A stretch of 64,000 bases of DNA from the NCBI RefSeq assembly GCF_013522725.1, contig NZ_JAAMRF010000002.1:310001-374000 (forward strand), given 5' to 3'. A model generated the notes under the pieces. That model saw only the letters and a program-made list of their open reading frames with translations, ran no database searches and had not been told where the DNA came from. Positions 54,459 to 63,859 of this stretch are shown here, one piece after another. How positions within the stretch are numbered: position 1 is the first letter of the stretch; every line of letters starts with the position of its first letter. This DNA is from Stutzerimonas azotifigens (lineage in GTDB: Bacteria > Pseudomonadota > Gammaproteobacteria > Pseudomonadales > Pseudomonadaceae). A program made the position numbers and the translations under genes.

Positions 54459-56209
54459 TGCTCACTGCCTGTCTGCATCAGCTCCAGACTGTTGCCAGGT
54501 GTCGCTTTGGCTTGACGTTTGGCTTGGGACGCCAGGTGTGCGAGACCGTCGGGGTCCAGGTTTGCCGAGTCGCTTCCTACCTGAACCGCCCCGATGGACA
54601 ACGAAAGCAGAGGGAAGCGCTCCATCGTGCCCTGGCGGCTCATGGCAACGAAACCGTCGGCGGCCAGGTGTTCGTTGCGGTATAGCGGCAGGCAGCGTGC
54701 CTGGAAGGTACTGAACAGCTCCGTTAGCCGCATCTGCCAATCTTCCGAGCAAAACACCAGCATGAAGTCGTCGCCACCGATGTGGCCGACGAAGTCGCAC
54801 CGTGGGTCGACCTGGTCGCTCAGGCACTGCGCGAGGGAAAGCAGGACCTGGTCGCCTTTGGCGTACCCATAGAGGTCGTTGAAAGGCTTGAAGTGATCGA
54901 TGTCGACATAGCAGATCACGGCTTCGCGGCCCTGTCTGAGCAAGCGGGCTAGACATTGCTGAATGGGCACGTTGCCGGGCAGCAAAGTCAGTGGATTGGC
55001 GTAGCGCGCTTGCTGGATCTTCATCTCGGTGATCAGTTTGAGGACGTCCATCACCCGCCCCAGGCCGAGATAACGACCGTTCTGGGTGATGATGAAATCG
55101 TCCTCGATGCGTTGGCGTGCCCGGCTGGTCAGCAGCCGGCTGACCTGCTGCATCGAGTGGGACACCTCGACGGCCAGGAACTCCTCGCTCATCAGCCGGC
55201 TGATGGGTTTGCGCGCCAGCAGGTCCTTCGCGTAGGGCTTGAGCAAGGCTTCGGACAACAGGCTGCGCTGTACGATGCCCACCGGCCGCTCATCGCTGTC
55301 CAGAACCGCGAGGGCGTTGAGGTTGGCCTGCAGGCGGAACACGTCGAGCACGTCCGATATCGACTGGTCCTGGGAAACACCGGCCTGCTGCACGAGAAGG
55401 GGCGAGAGGTCGCCGGCTTCTTCGAGAAAGTCGCTGTCGGCGTTCGGCGCCTTGGGCAGCAGGTCGGCAAAGTCGACGCTGGGGCTGGTCTCGGGCCGAC
55501 CGATCAGATAGCCCTGTACCAGGTCGACACCCATCTCCTGCAGTACGAACAGTTCCTGCTGCAATTCGATGCCTTCAGCGATGACCTCGGCGCGCGAGGC
55601 CCTGGCTATCTTCAATATCGAATCGACGAATTCTCGTTTTACGGCGTCCCGGTGAATACCGTCGATGAAGTAGCGGTCGATCTTGACGTAATCGGGACGC
55701 AGCTCCGACCAGAGCCTCAGGCTCGAATAGCCTGCCCCCAGATCGTCCAGCGCTATCGAGAACCCCATCGCGCGGTAATGGCGAAGCGCGTTGTCGAGCA
55801 GCTCAAAGTCCTCGATCGGGGTCTGTTCGGTCAGCTCGATGACCACCTGGCTGGGCGAGATCCCGAACCGCTGCAGAAACTCCAGCGTTTTGCCGGGCTT
55901 GTGGGTGATGTCGAGCAGCGATTCGGGGGAGGCGTTGAGGAACAGCTTGCCCTGCAGGCCTTGTGCGTCGAAATGGCGACAGGCGCTTTCACGGCAGGCG
56001 AGCTCGAGGTCATTCAAGCGTTTGGCATGGCGGGCTGCGGAAAAGAGGGTGACAGGAGAGTGCAGGCTGCTGTTGGACGGGCCTCGCGTCAGCGCCTCAT
56101 AGCCGATTACCGACTGCTGAGACAACGAAACGATAGGTTGAAACAGCGTGGTGAGGTCTCCGCGAGCAAGGATCTGGGCCAGGTTGCTCAACTGCTCGGT
56201 GACGGTCAT
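54425..56209 (-). CDS. EAL-CBS-GGDEF c-di-GMP protein
   Basis: 594 residues in the order EAL (about 10-250), two CBS domains (about 275-395), GGDEF (about 405-575). The EAL part keeps YEALTRG, IELTEQT, ALDDLGAGYSSL, YVKIDRYFID, VIAEGIE and QGYLIG, so phosphodiesterase activity is likely. The cyclase motif reads GGDDF, and the RXXD inhibitory site upstream is missing (P-R-C-D spacing), so the GGDEF domain may be regulatory or weak. CBS domains may sense adenine nucleotides. Orthologous in layout to a P. aeruginosa gene next to prc. Confidence 0.9.
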   Translation of the reverse strand: MTVTEQLSNLAQILARGDLTTLFQPIVSLSQQSVIGYEALTRGPSNSSLHSPVTLFSAARHAKRLNDLELACRESACRHFDAQGLQGKLFLNASPESLLDITHKPGKTLEFLQRFGISPSQVVIELTEQTPIEDFELLDNALRHYRAMGFSIALDDLGAGYSSLRLWSELRPDYVKIDRYFIDGIHRDAVKREFVDSILKIARASRAEVIAEGIELQQELFVLQEMGVDLVQGYLIGRPETSPSVDFADLLPKAPNADSDFLEEAGDLSPLLVQQAGVSQDQSISDVLDVFRLQANLNALAVLDSDERPVGIVQRSLLSEALLKPYAKDLLARKPISRLMSEEFLAVEVSHSMQQVSRLLTSRARQRIEDDFIITQNGRYLGLGRVMDVLKLITEMKIQQARYANPLTLLPGNVPIQQCLARLLRQGREAVICYVDIDHFKPFNDLYGYAKGDQVLLSLAQCLSDQVDPRCDFVGHIGGDDFMLVFCSEDWQMRLTELFSTFQARCLPLYRNEHLAADGFVAMSRQGTMERFPLLSLSIGAVQVGSDSANLDPDGLAHLASQAKRQAKATPGNSLELMQTGSEHQSPSLAAHAS

Positions 56210-56231
56210 GGCGATCTCGGTCTGTCCGCGA

Positions 56232-56262
56232 AAGAAAAAGGGGCCTTCGAAGGCCCCTGGTC
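56232..56262 (-). terminator. Terminator of prc
   Basis: On the minus strand AGGGGCCTTC, GAAGGCCCCT then TTTTTCTTTC, placed between the prc stop and the EAL-GGDEF start. Confidence 0.85.
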
Positions 56263-56299
56263 ATTTCACTTCACCGTGATGTCATTTTGATTACAGGCC

Positions 56300-58396
56300 T
56301 CAGCGCGTCGTCTGGTGCTGCGCCATTGCCGAATTCAAACCTAGGAAGTCCAGCAGGATGCGGCCGCTTTCGGTGAGGTAGGCGTCGTCCTCGGGCTTCT
56401 TCGGTTTGTCTGCCTCTGCCAGCGCGGCGGCTTCGTCCTCTTCCTCGATCTTCTTCAGCGGCTCTTCACCCTTGGAGGTGCGCAGCGCGTTTTCCAGCGC
56501 CAGCTGGCGCTCTTCGATCGCCTTCTGCTGGGCCCGGCGCTTTTCCTCGTTGAGGCTGACCGTGGTCTCGTGCATCAACTCCTGGGAAAGCGCAAGGCGG
56601 TCACGGGTGAAGACAAAGTCTGGGTTGTTTTCGGAGCGCGCCTCATGACGAGCGGTGAGCTCGGCGAGGAACGGCTTGAAGGGGTTCGATTCCGGATTGA
56701 TCGCTGCGCGGATGCTGTCCCAGGGCATGGCCTCGGGCAGCGCGCTTTCGCCGATTTCCTTGGTATCCACATTGGCCGGATAGGAGATGTCCGGGATGAC
56801 GCCCTGGTGCTGGGTGCTCTGCCCGGAGACCCGGTAGAACTTGGCCAGGGTGAGTTTCAGTTCGCCATGGTTAAGTGGCTGGATGGTCTGCACCGTGCCC
56901 TTGCCGAAGGTCTGCCCGCCGAGGATCAGCGCGCGATGGTAGTCCTGCATGGCACCCGCGAAGATTTCCGACGCAGAGGCCGAAAGGCGGTTCACCAGCA
57001 CAGCCATCGGGCCGTCGTAGTAGGTGCCTGCGGTGTCGTCGGCGAGGACGTCGACGCGGCCGTCACTGTTGCGTACCAGCACCGTCGGACCCTGCTCGAT
57101 GAACAGGCCGGTCAGCTCGGTGGCTTCCTGCAGCGAACCGCCACCGTTGTTGCGCAGGTCGATGACGATGCCGTCGACCTTGTCTTCCTGCAGCTCACCG
57201 ATCAGCTTCTTGACGTCGCGTGTGGTGCTCTTGTAGTTCTTGTCGCCGGCCCGTAGCGCCTTGAAGTCCAAGTAGAACGCGGGGATCTCGATCACCCCGA
57301 GTTTGTAGTCCTGGCCTTCATGGTTGAGCTTGAGCACCGATTTCTTCGCCGCTTGCTCCTCGAGTTTCACCGCTTCACGGGTGATCGAAACGACACGGCT
57401 GGATTGGTCGTTCGGTGCGTTGCTCGCCGGAATCACTTCCAGACGCACCGTCGAACCCTTAGGCCCGCGGATCAGCTTGACTACCTCGTCCAGGCGCCAG
57501 CCGATGACGTCGACCATTTCCTCATTGCCCTGGGCTACCCCGACGATGCGGTCCGCCGGGGCGATCTGCTTGGTTTTTTCCGCAGGACCTGCCGGAACCA
57601 AGCGCACAACCTTGACGTGCTCATTGTCGCTTTGCAGTACCGCACCGATGCCTTCGAGCGACAGGCTCATGTTGATGTCGAAGTTTTCCGCGTTGTCCGG
57701 CGACAGGTATTGGGTATGGGGGTCGTAGGATTGCGCGAACGCGTTGATGTAAGTCTGGAAGACATCTTCGCTGCGGGTCTGCTCGAGGCGCGCCAGCTGG
57801 TTCTTGTAGCGCTTGGTCAGCAGCTCCTGGATGGCAGCGGGCTCCTTGCCCGCGATCTTCAGACGCAGTACCTCGTCCTTGACGCGCTTGCGCCACAGGT
57901 CGTCGAGTTCGGCGACGTCTTTTGGCCAGGCCGCCTTCTCGCGATCGATGAGCAGTTCCTCATCGACGGTGAAGTCGAAGCTGTCGACGCCTTTCTCCAG
58001 CATGCCGAGTGCGAACTGGAGACGCGACTGCAAGCGCTCGAGGTGGCGACGATAGATGGCGAAACCTGGATCCAGGTTGCCGTTTTTCAGAAAATCGTCG
58101 AAGTCCTTGCGCCACTTGCGAAATTCGTTGATGTCCGACTCCACGAAATAGCTGCGCGAGGGGTCGAGCATCTTCAGGTAGCTGTCGAAGATCTTTTCCG
58201 AGCGTGCGTCGTTGAGTGGCGGCTTGTTGTAGTGGTGACGCTTGAGCAGTTCGACCACGTTGAGGCTGGCGATCACCTGATCGCGGTCCGGCTGCAGGTA
58301 TTCCCAGCTCTCGACCGCAGTGGTCTTGGCCAGCGCGGTGGTCGCATTGAAGCTCAGCACCAGCGCGAGCAGGGTGAAGCTCAGCGAACGTTTCAT
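56300..58396 (-). CDS. prc: Tail-specific (C-terminal processing) protease Prc
   Basis: 698 residues from ATG 58396, which yields a clean signal peptide (to about ALA); an ATG at 58432 would add 12 residues. Periplasmic protease that trims or degrades proteins by their nonpolar C-termini. PDZ domain around LEGIGAVLQSDNEHVKVVRL and the S41 core: DLRNNGGGSL, catalytic Ser in SASASEIFAGA and Lys in GQTFGKGTVQ. C-terminal DUF3340 with coiled-coil. The usual pseudomonad sequence (QPDRDQVIASLNVVELLKRH). Confidence 0.95.
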   Translation of the reverse strand: MKRSLSFTLLALVLSFNATTALAKTTAVESWEYLQPDRDQVIASLNVVELLKRHHYNKPPLNDARSEKIFDSYLKMLDPSRSYFVESDINEFRKWRKDFDDFLKNGNLDPGFAIYRRHLERLQSRLQFALGMLEKGVDSFDFTVDEELLIDREKAAWPKDVAELDDLWRKRVKDEVLRLKIAGKEPAAIQELLTKRYKNQLARLEQTRSEDVFQTYINAFAQSYDPHTQYLSPDNAENFDINMSLSLEGIGAVLQSDNEHVKVVRLVPAGPAEKTKQIAPADRIVGVAQGNEEMVDVIGWRLDEVVKLIRGPKGSTVRLEVIPASNAPNDQSSRVVSITREAVKLEEQAAKKSVLKLNHEGQDYKLGVIEIPAFYLDFKALRAGDKNYKSTTRDVKKLIGELQEDKVDGIVIDLRNNGGGSLQEATELTGLFIEQGPTVLVRNSDGRVDVLADDTAGTYYDGPMAVLVNRLSASASEIFAGAMQDYHRALILGGQTFGKGTVQTIQPLNHGELKLTLAKFYRVSGQSTQHQGVIPDISYPANVDTKEIGESALPEAMPWDSIRAAINPESNPFKPFLAELTARHEARSENNPDFVFTRDRLALSQELMHETTVSLNEEKRRAQQKAIEERQLALENALRTSKGEEPLKKIEEEDEAAALAEADKPKKPEDDAYLTESGRILLDFLGLNSAMAQHQTTR

Positions 58397-58710
58397 CAGG
58401 GAGGGGCGGCTTGAGGCAATGGGATAACGCATAGTAGGCCATCAATTGAAGCGCCGGATGCGTTACCGGTCCGGCGGTGTAGATCTTCAACCCGAAGGTT
58501 CGGGCAGTTGGGCAGCGAGTCGGCCGGCAGCGCCTGGCAACAGCAAAACGCGCTAATGGGTGTCTATAGGAGTCTCGATCACCGGCCCGGGTTCGGGCGC
58601 GCCGCTTGTGTAAGCTGCGCTTTTCAACTATCGATTTCAACACCGCGACGGCTCGTCCGGGCTTCGGACCGCATAAACGAGACGTAGGCACGACTCACTA
58701 TGGAGGCAGC
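58397..58710. promoter_or_regulatory. Divergent prc / quinone oxidoreductase intergenic region
   Basis: 314 bases between two divergent start codons. No clear sigma-70 pair seen. ACGACTCACTAT at 58690-58701 matches 12 bases of the T7-type phage promoter core, directly before the ribosome-binding site GGAGGCAGC of the rightward gene; probably coincidence. No gene supported. Confidence 0.35.
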
Positions 58711-59673
58711 ATGAAGGCATTGCAAGGCATCGAGGGACATCTGGAGTGGGTCGACAGACCTGAGCCGGACTGTGTCGAGGGGCAGGTCCGTATCCAGGTC
58801 GCGGCGGCTGGTATCAATCGTGCCGACCTGCTGCAGCGGGCCGGACACTATCCGCCGCCGCCCGGTGTCACCGATACCCTGGGCCTGGAATGTGCCGGAG
58901 TGATCAGCGAGGCGGGCGCGGGCAGCCGCTGGAAAGTCGGCGACCGGGTCTGCGCATTGCTGGCCGGAGGCGGGATGGCCGAGCAGGTGGTGGTGGACGA
59001 GCGGCACGCGATGGCCATTCCGCAAGGCTTGAGCCTGGTCGAGGCTGCGGCGGTACCGGAGGTCTATGCCACCGCATGGCTGAATCTTTATCGGCTGGCC
59101 GCGCTCAAGCCGGGTGAAAAGGTCCTGCTCCATGCCGGGGCGAGCGGGGTAGGCACGGCTTCCATTCAGCTCTGCCAGGCCTTCGGCAATCCGTGCTGGG
59201 TCAGCGTCGGTTCAGCCGAACGCCTGGCCTATTGCGAAAGCCTGGGCGCCAAAGGCGGCGTCGTTCGCAGCGTGGATTTGGAAAGCCTGCGGGATTTCGC
59301 GCCGTTCGATGTGATTCTCGATCCGGTAGGCGCCAACTACGCGCCTCTGAACCTGCAGTTGCTGGGCCTGGATGGGCGCTGGGTGATCATCGGTTTGATG
59401 GGCGGGCGCATCACCGAACTGGACCTGGCCAAGGTGCTCGGCAAGCGGGTCCAGCTCACTGGCTCGACGCTCCGTAGCCGGGATGCGGACTACAAGGCCG
59501 AACTGCTCGCCGATCTCGAGCAGAAGGTCTGGCCGCTGTTCGCCGCCGGTACGCTCAAGGCGCAGCTCGAGCGCTGCTTCCCGATCGGCGACGCACAGGC
59601 GGCGTTCGCGGCGCTGGAAAGCAACACCGTGTCGGGCAAGATCGCGCTGGTAATCGACGACGGGTTGAGCTGA
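58711..59673 (+). CDS. NAD(P)H quinone oxidoreductase, zinc-less alcohol dehydrogenase family
   Basis: 320 residues. Members of this medium-chain dehydrogenase family (QOR/PIG3-like) reduce quinones with NADPH. AAAGINRADLLQRAGHYPPPPG, the nucleotide-binding GASGVGTASIQL and PVGANY are family blocks. The zinc ligands of true alcohol dehydrogenases are absent. ATG 58711 with GGAGG. Closest naming is zeta-crystallin/PIG3-like; physiological substrate unknown. Confidence 0.9.
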   Translation: MKALQGIEGHLEWVDRPEPDCVEGQVRIQVAAAGINRADLLQRAGHYPPPPGVTDTLGLECAGVISEAGAGSRWKVGDRVCALLAGGGMAEQVVVDERHAMAIPQGLSLVEAAAVPEVYATAWLNLYRLAALKPGEKVLLHAGASGVGTASIQLCQAFGNPCWVSVGSAERLAYCESLGAKGGVVRSVDLESLRDFAPFDVILDPVGANYAPLNLQLLGLDGRWVIIGLMGGRITELDLAKVLGKRVQLTGSTLRSRDADYKAELLADLEQKVWPLFAAGTLKAQLERCFPIGDAQAAFAALESNTVSGKIALVIDDGLS

Positions 59674-59680
59674 GGGCGCG

Positions 59681-59708
59681 GGTCGGGCGACGGTGTCGCC
59701 GCCCGACC
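59681..59708. terminator. GC-rich palindrome between convergent oxidoreductase and aminopeptidase
   Basis: GGTCGGGCG (59681-59689) and CGCCCGACC (59700-59708), with an alternative inner stem GGCGAC/GTCGCC. No U-run, but it sits exactly between convergent stops and may act as a bidirectional terminator. Confidence 0.45.
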
Positions 59709-59711
59709 GGG

Positions 59712-61001
59712 TCAGGGTAACCGCGCGGTGGTGTAGAAGGCGGAGAGCACCTTGACCAGATGGGCGAGATCCTGGCCTCCGGCCAGCTCGCGGATCGAGT
59801 GCATGGCAAAGGTAGGCAGGCCGATGTCGACCGTGCGCACGCCAAGCTGGCCGGCGGTGATCGGACCGATGGTCGAGCCGCAACCCATGTCGCTGCGGGT
59901 GACGAAACTCTGTACCGGTACCTCTTCGGCCAGACACAGATGGCGGAAGAAACCCGCCGTTTCGCTGTTGGTTGCGTAACGCTGGTTGCTGTTGACCTTG
60001 ATGACCGGGCCGGCGTTGAGCTTGGGGCCGTGGTTGCCGTCATGCTTGTCGGCATAGTTGGGATGCACGGCGTGGGCGTTGTCCGCGGAGATCAGCAGCG
60101 AGCGGTTGATGACCCGGACGAAGCCGTCGCCTTCGGGAAGAACCCGGCGCAGCACCTGTTCCAGGAAGGGACCGTCGGCCCCACACATGGAAGTCGAGCC
60201 GATCTCTTCGTGATCGGTGCAGACCAGCACGCAGGTTTCGTCGTCACCCGCCTTGAGCAGCGCTTGCAAACCGGCGAAGCAGGACAGCAGATTGTCCAGG
60301 CGTGCGCCGGCGATGAAGTCACCGTTCAGGCCGATCACAGCCGCAGCTTGGGTGTCGTAGAAGCTCAGCTCGTAGTCGAGCACCGCGTCGACCAGCAGAC
60401 CGTGTTCTCGGCTCAGTTGGTCGGCGAGCAATGCGCGGAAGTCCGGGCTTTCCTGACTGGCGACCTGGGCGAGAATGGGCGGCAGCTCGTTCTGGGGGTT
60501 GATGGCCCAGCCCTGATTGGCTTCGCGATTGAGGTGGATGGCCAGGTTCGGAATGGTAGCGATCGGCTGCTTGAAATCGATCAGCTGGCTTTCGATACGT
60601 CCATCTTGGCTGAAGGTCACGCGACCGGCCAGTGACAGGTCACGGTCAAACCAGGGTGCCAGCAGAGCGCCGCCATATACCTCGACGCCCAATTGCCAGA
60701 AGCCCTGGCGCTGAAGCTCGGGGTGAGGCTTGACCCGCAGGCAAGGGCTGTCGGTATGGGCGCCGACCAGGCGCAAGCCGGATTCGAGCAACGGCGTCCG
60801 GCCCAGGCGAAACGCGACGATCGCCGAGTCGTTGCGGGTGACGTAATAGCGGCCACCGGCTTCGGTGTGCCAGGGTTCGCCCTCGTGCAACGGCTTGAAC
60901 CCGGCCGCCTGGAGGCGCTGGGCGAGGCTGGCGGTGGCGTGAAACGGGGTTGGCGAGGCCTTGAGATAATCGATCAGGCCCTGGTTGAGTTCTTCGCGCA
61001 T
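59712..61001 (-). CDS. apeB: M18-family aspartyl aminopeptidase
   Basis: 429 residues from ATG 61001 (GGGAG upstream). A cytosolic metallo-aminopeptidase that removes N-terminal acidic residues. Metal-binding blocks: [32 protein letters not shown]-like ([16 protein letters not shown]), [11 protein letters not shown], and [12 protein letters not shown]. The ALKAS N-terminus and length match the bacterial ApeB group. Its stop lies close to the convergent oxidoreductase gene. Confidence 0.93.
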   Translation of the reverse strand: MREELNQGLIDYLKASPTPFHATASLAQRLQAAGFKPLHEGEPWHTEAGGRYYVTRNDSAIVAFRLGRTPLLESGLRLVGAHTDSPCLRVKPHPELQRQGFWQLGVEVYGGALLAPWFDRDLSLAGRVTFSQDGRIESQLIDFKQPIATIPNLAIHLNREANQGWAINPQNELPPILAQVASQESPDFRALLADQLSREHGLLVDAVLDYELSFYDTQAAAVIGLNGDFIAGARLDNLLSCFAGLQALLKAGDDETCVLVCTDHEEIGSTSMCGADGPFLEQVLRRVLPEGDGFVRVINRSLLISADNAHAVHPNYADKHDGNHGPKLNAGPVIKVNSNQRYATNSETAGFFRHLCLAEEVPVQSFVTRSDMGCGSTIGPITAGQLGVRTVDIGLPTFAMHSIRELAGGQDLAHLVKVLSAFYTTARLP

Positions 61002-61114
61002 AGAGACTCCCGGCTGCAATCGCGCCAGTTTATCCCATCACACCCACTCGGGCTGGGGGCGAATGCATCCATTAAGGAGTGGCGCCACGGCAGCTACCGG
61101 ATCATGGGGATGGA

Positions 61115-61750
61115 TCAGAACGGTGCCGGGCTGTCGAAGCGCAGCCGCTCGCCCGTCGACGGGTGGGTGAGGGTCAGCATGCTGGCGTGCAGGCACAGGC
61201 GTTCGTGGGTGGCCAGCGCCTCTTCGTGGGCGTAGAGGCGATCGCCCAGCAGCGGGTGGCCGATGGAAAGCATGTGGACCCGCAACTGATGGGAGCGGCC
61301 GGTGATCGGTGTCAGCTCGACGCGGCTGTAATGACCGCAGCGCTCGAGCACCCGCCAGTAAGTCAGGGCATGGCGGCCCAGCTCGTGATCGACCACGTGG
61401 CGAGGCTTGGTTGGCGGGTCGTAACGCAGGGGCAGGTCGATGCTGCCGCTGTCCTGGGTTGGTTCGCCCCAGCACAGCGCCGTGTAGGCTTTCTCCGTTT
61501 CGCGGTCGTGGAACTGGCGCGAAAGCTCCCGATGGCTGTCGGCGTCGCGCGCAAGCACGATCAGGCCGGAGGTTTCCCAGTCCAGTCGGTGAACGATACG
61601 TGCCTCGGGGTAGCCGTTTTCCTGCAGACGAGTGACCAGGCAGTCCCTGTTGTCCTCGGCGCGGCCCGGTACGGACAGCAGGAGGGTCGGCTTGTCGATG
61701 ACCAGGAGTGCGGCGTCCTGGTGGATGATGCGGATGGTGCTGAGCGGCAT
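61115..61750 (-). CDS. rluA: Dual-specificity pseudouridine synthase RluA
   Basis: 211 residues from ATG 61750. It makes pseudouridine in 23S rRNA (746) and some tRNAs. The catalytic Asp is in HRLDWETSGLIVLA, with DKPTLLLSVPGR and GRSHQLRVHMLSIGHPLLGD as further RluA blocks. An in-frame ATG at 61843 would extend the protein, but those codons run through the palindromic repeat and lack family character, so 61750 is right. It lies downstream of minE in the min transcript direction. Confidence 0.92.
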   Translation of the reverse strand: MPLSTIRIIHQDAALLVIDKPTLLLSVPGRAEDNRDCLVTRLQENGYPEARIVHRLDWETSGLIVLARDADSHRELSRQFHDRETEKAYTALCWGEPTQDSGSIDLPLRYDPPTKPRHVVDHELGRHALTYWRVLERCGHYSRVELTPITGRSHQLRVHMLSIGHPLLGDRLYAHEEALATHERLCLHASMLTLTHPSTGERLRFDSPAPF

Positions 61751-61770
61751 GGCCAAGCCCGAAAATAAAA

Positions 61771-61928
61771 CGGGGCCCTCGCAGGCTGTATGAAACTGCT
61801 GCACTCGATCATGCTGCGTTAAAAGCAGGCTCAAAATGCTCATTTACAACTCGTAAACTGCGCTTTTTCGCCTGTTTTGCCTTGCCTGATCTTCGCTCGC
61901 TACGTTTCACACAGTCTGCGGGGGCCGC
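61771..61928. repeat. Large imperfect palindromic element between rluA and minE
   Basis: Outer arms about 61774-61796 and 61904-61926 match in 20 of 23 positions when one is reversed (left GCAGGCTGTATGAAAC, right GTTTCACACAGTCTGC). Inner arms near 61810-61840 and 61862-61890 also pair, around TTTAC and GTAAA at the centre. The whole would fold as a ~155-base cruciform. The core words resemble an element that recurs between genes in pseudomonad genomes; I cannot count copies here. Confidence 0.65.
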
Positions 61929-61970
61929 CATTGTCTGCGTCAGTGGATCGTACGCGCCTGGGGCGACGAT

Positions 61971-62228
61971 TCACCGATCTGGCAGGGTGATGTTGAGTTC
62001 AAGGATCGAGCAGCTGCCCTGGTCTTCCAGGGCGACCTGGACCTGATCGCTATCGATGTTGACGTACTTGCGGATCACCTCCACCAGCTCTTTCTGCAGG
62101 GCCGGCAGGTAGTCCGGCTCGCTGCGCTGGCCGCGCTCGTGGGCGACGATGATCTGCAGGCGTTCCTTGGCGATCGCGGCAGGAGTTTCCTTCTTCTTGC
62201 GTTCACGGAAGAAGTCGAAAAGATTCAT
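61971..62228 (-). CDS. minE: Cell-division topological factor MinE
   Basis: 85 residues. The N-terminal part [21 protein letters not shown] contacts membrane and MinD, the rest ([12 protein letters not shown], then [18 protein letters not shown]) is the anti-MinCD and dimer domain; shown in part. Its start overlaps the minD stop by 4 bases. It drives the pole-to-pole oscillation that keeps MinC away from midcell. Confidence 0.96.
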   Translation of the reverse strand: MNLFDFFRERKKKETPAAIAKERLQIIVAHERGQRSEPDYLPALQKELVEVIRKYVNIDSDQVQVALEDQGSCSILELNITLPDR

Positions 62229-63040
62229 TCGCGACCTCCGAAAAGTCGTTGCAGGAAGCCGGGCTTCTTGATGTCGAGGAAGCGGTGCGCGACTTCCTTG
62301 CCCAGCAGGCGGTCGACCGCATCGCTGTAGGCCTGGCCGGCATCGCTCTGGTCGTCGAGGATCACCGGGATGCCCTGGTTGGACGCCTTGAGGACGGCCT
62401 GGGATTCGGGAATGACGCCGAGCAGGCGGATCGAGAGGATTTCTTCGACGTCTTCCACGCCGAGCATCTCGCCCTTGGTCACGCGCTCGGGGTTGTAGCG
62501 CGTCAGCAGCAGGTGTTCCTTGATCGGCTCCTGGCCGCTTTCGGCGCGGCGGGACTTGCTGGCCAGCAGGCCGAGCATGCGGTCGGAGTCGCGTACGGAG
62601 GAGACTTCCGGGTTGGTCACGACGATGGCTTCGTCGGCGAAGTACATCGCCAGGTGAGCGCCTTTCTCGATACCGGCGGGGGAATCGCAGATGACGTATT
62701 CGAAGTTCTCGGCCAGTTCGGTGATGACTTTCTCGACGCCTTCGACGGTCAGCGCGTCCTTGTCACGGGTCTGGCTGGCGGCCAGCACGTAGAGGTTTTC
62801 AAGGCGCTTGTCCTTGATCAGCGCCTGGGTCAGGGTCGCATCGCCCTGAATGACGTTGACGAAGTCATACACCACGCGCCGCTCGCAGCCCATGATCAGG
62901 TCCAGATTGCGCAGGCCGACGTCGAAATCGACAATGACGGTCTTGTGCCCACGCAGGGCGAGGCCGGTGCCGATGGCAGCGCTGGTGGTAGTTTTGCCGA
63001 CGCCACCCTTACCGGAAGTGACTACGAGGATCTTGGCCAA
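62225..63040 (-). CDS. minD: Septum-site ATPase MinD
   Basis: 271 residues. Deviant Walker [11 protein letters not shown] near residue 11, then [21 protein letters not shown] and [15 protein letters not shown]; a C-terminal amphipathic membrane-targeting helix ([11 protein letters not shown]). The start is a TTG at 63040, preceded by GGGTGA; no nearer ATG or GTG is in frame before [13 protein letters not shown]. The gene lies 93 bases after minC and overlaps minE. Confidence 0.94.
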   Translation of the reverse strand: MAKILVVTSGKGGVGKTTTSAAIGTGLALRGHKTVIVDFDVGLRNLDLIMGCERRVVYDFVNVIQGDATLTQALIKDKRLENLYVLAASQTRDKDALTVEGVEKVITELAENFEYVICDSPAGIEKGAHLAMYFADEAIVVTNPEVSSVRDSDRMLGLLASKSRRAESGQEPIKEHLLLTRYNPERVTKGEMLGVEDVEEILSIRLLGVIPESQAVLKASNQGIPVILDDQSDAGQAYSDAVDRLLGKEVAHRFLDIKKPGFLQRLFGGRE

Positions 63041-63133
63041 GGTGATTCACCCTAAAATATGAAAATGTCGGGTCCGTCGCCTTTTTGGCTGACAGAGCGC
63101 CGTTTGGTGCTTGTAAATTCGCGGCAGTATCCG

Positions 63134-63859
63134 TTAAAGGCGGGTGATGTTCAACACGTCACCGGACAGCCCGATCCGTACGGCTTCACCCCAGAGAGGA
63201 TCGCGTCTGATGTCCTCGGCGACCTTGTACTGACCCGCGATGGAGACCATTTCCGCCGCCAGTTGCTGGCAGAAAATGCGTGCGTTGACGTCGCCTTTGA
63301 TACCGGCGAGTGCTCGGCCCCGTAATGGGGCGTAGACATGGATGTTGCCGTCGGCGAGAAGTTCCGCACCGGGGCTGACCGGGGCGAGCACGATCAGGTC
63401 ACCGCCTTGCGCATAGATCTGCTGGCCGCCGCGAATCGGCGCGGTGATGACCCGGCTCGGGCGATAGACCGGCTCTGCCGGAGCGGCGGGCTTGGCCGGT
63501 TCGCCGTCGTGCGGGTCGATCTTGCGTTCGCGCGCGCCGGAGGGTGGAAGCACGGGCAGGTCCAGCGCGCTGGCCGCGCCGATGTGGGCCGCGTGGCTGG
63601 CCCTGATGGCGAGGGTGCGCAGGCCGTGGTGACGGCAGACGCTCATCAGCTCTGCCAGGTCGAATCGCTCGTCGGCCTGGGGCAGTTTGTCCAGCGCGAG
63701 CACCAGCGGCGTATTGCTGAAGAAGTTCGGCGCCTGCGCGACTTTGCGCGCCAGCTGCTGGTCCAGGCGCTCGGGATCGTTGTCGGCCAGCTCCAGGACG
63801 GTGATGGCGAGCATGCTGCCCTTGAGCTGGAATACGGGATCTTGATCGGCTTGGCTCAT
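63134..63859 (-). CDS. minC: Septum-site inhibitor MinC
   Basis: 241 residues. The N-terminal inhibitor domain (about 1-110) blocks FtsZ assembly; the C-terminal beta-helix ([43 protein letters not shown], in part) binds MinD. ATG 63859. First of minCDE. A proline-rich linker ([16 protein letters not shown]) lies between the domains. Confidence 0.95.
   Translation of the reverse strand: MSQADQDPVFQLKGSMLAITVLELADNDPERLDQQLARKVAQAPNFFSNTPLVLALDKLPQADERFDLAELMSVCRHHGLRTLAIRASHAAHIGAASALDLPVLPPSGARERKIDPHDGEPAKPAAPAEPVYRPSRVITAPIRGGQQIYAQGGDLIVLAPVSPGAELLADGNIHVYAPLRGRALAGIKGDVNARIFCQQLAAEMVSIAGQYKVAEDIRRDPLWGEAVRIGLSGDVLNITRL

Noticed and set aside
61751-61843. N-terminal extension of rluA from ATG 61843
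   Set aside because: The extension is translated from the palindromic repeat and carries no RluA-like sequence.
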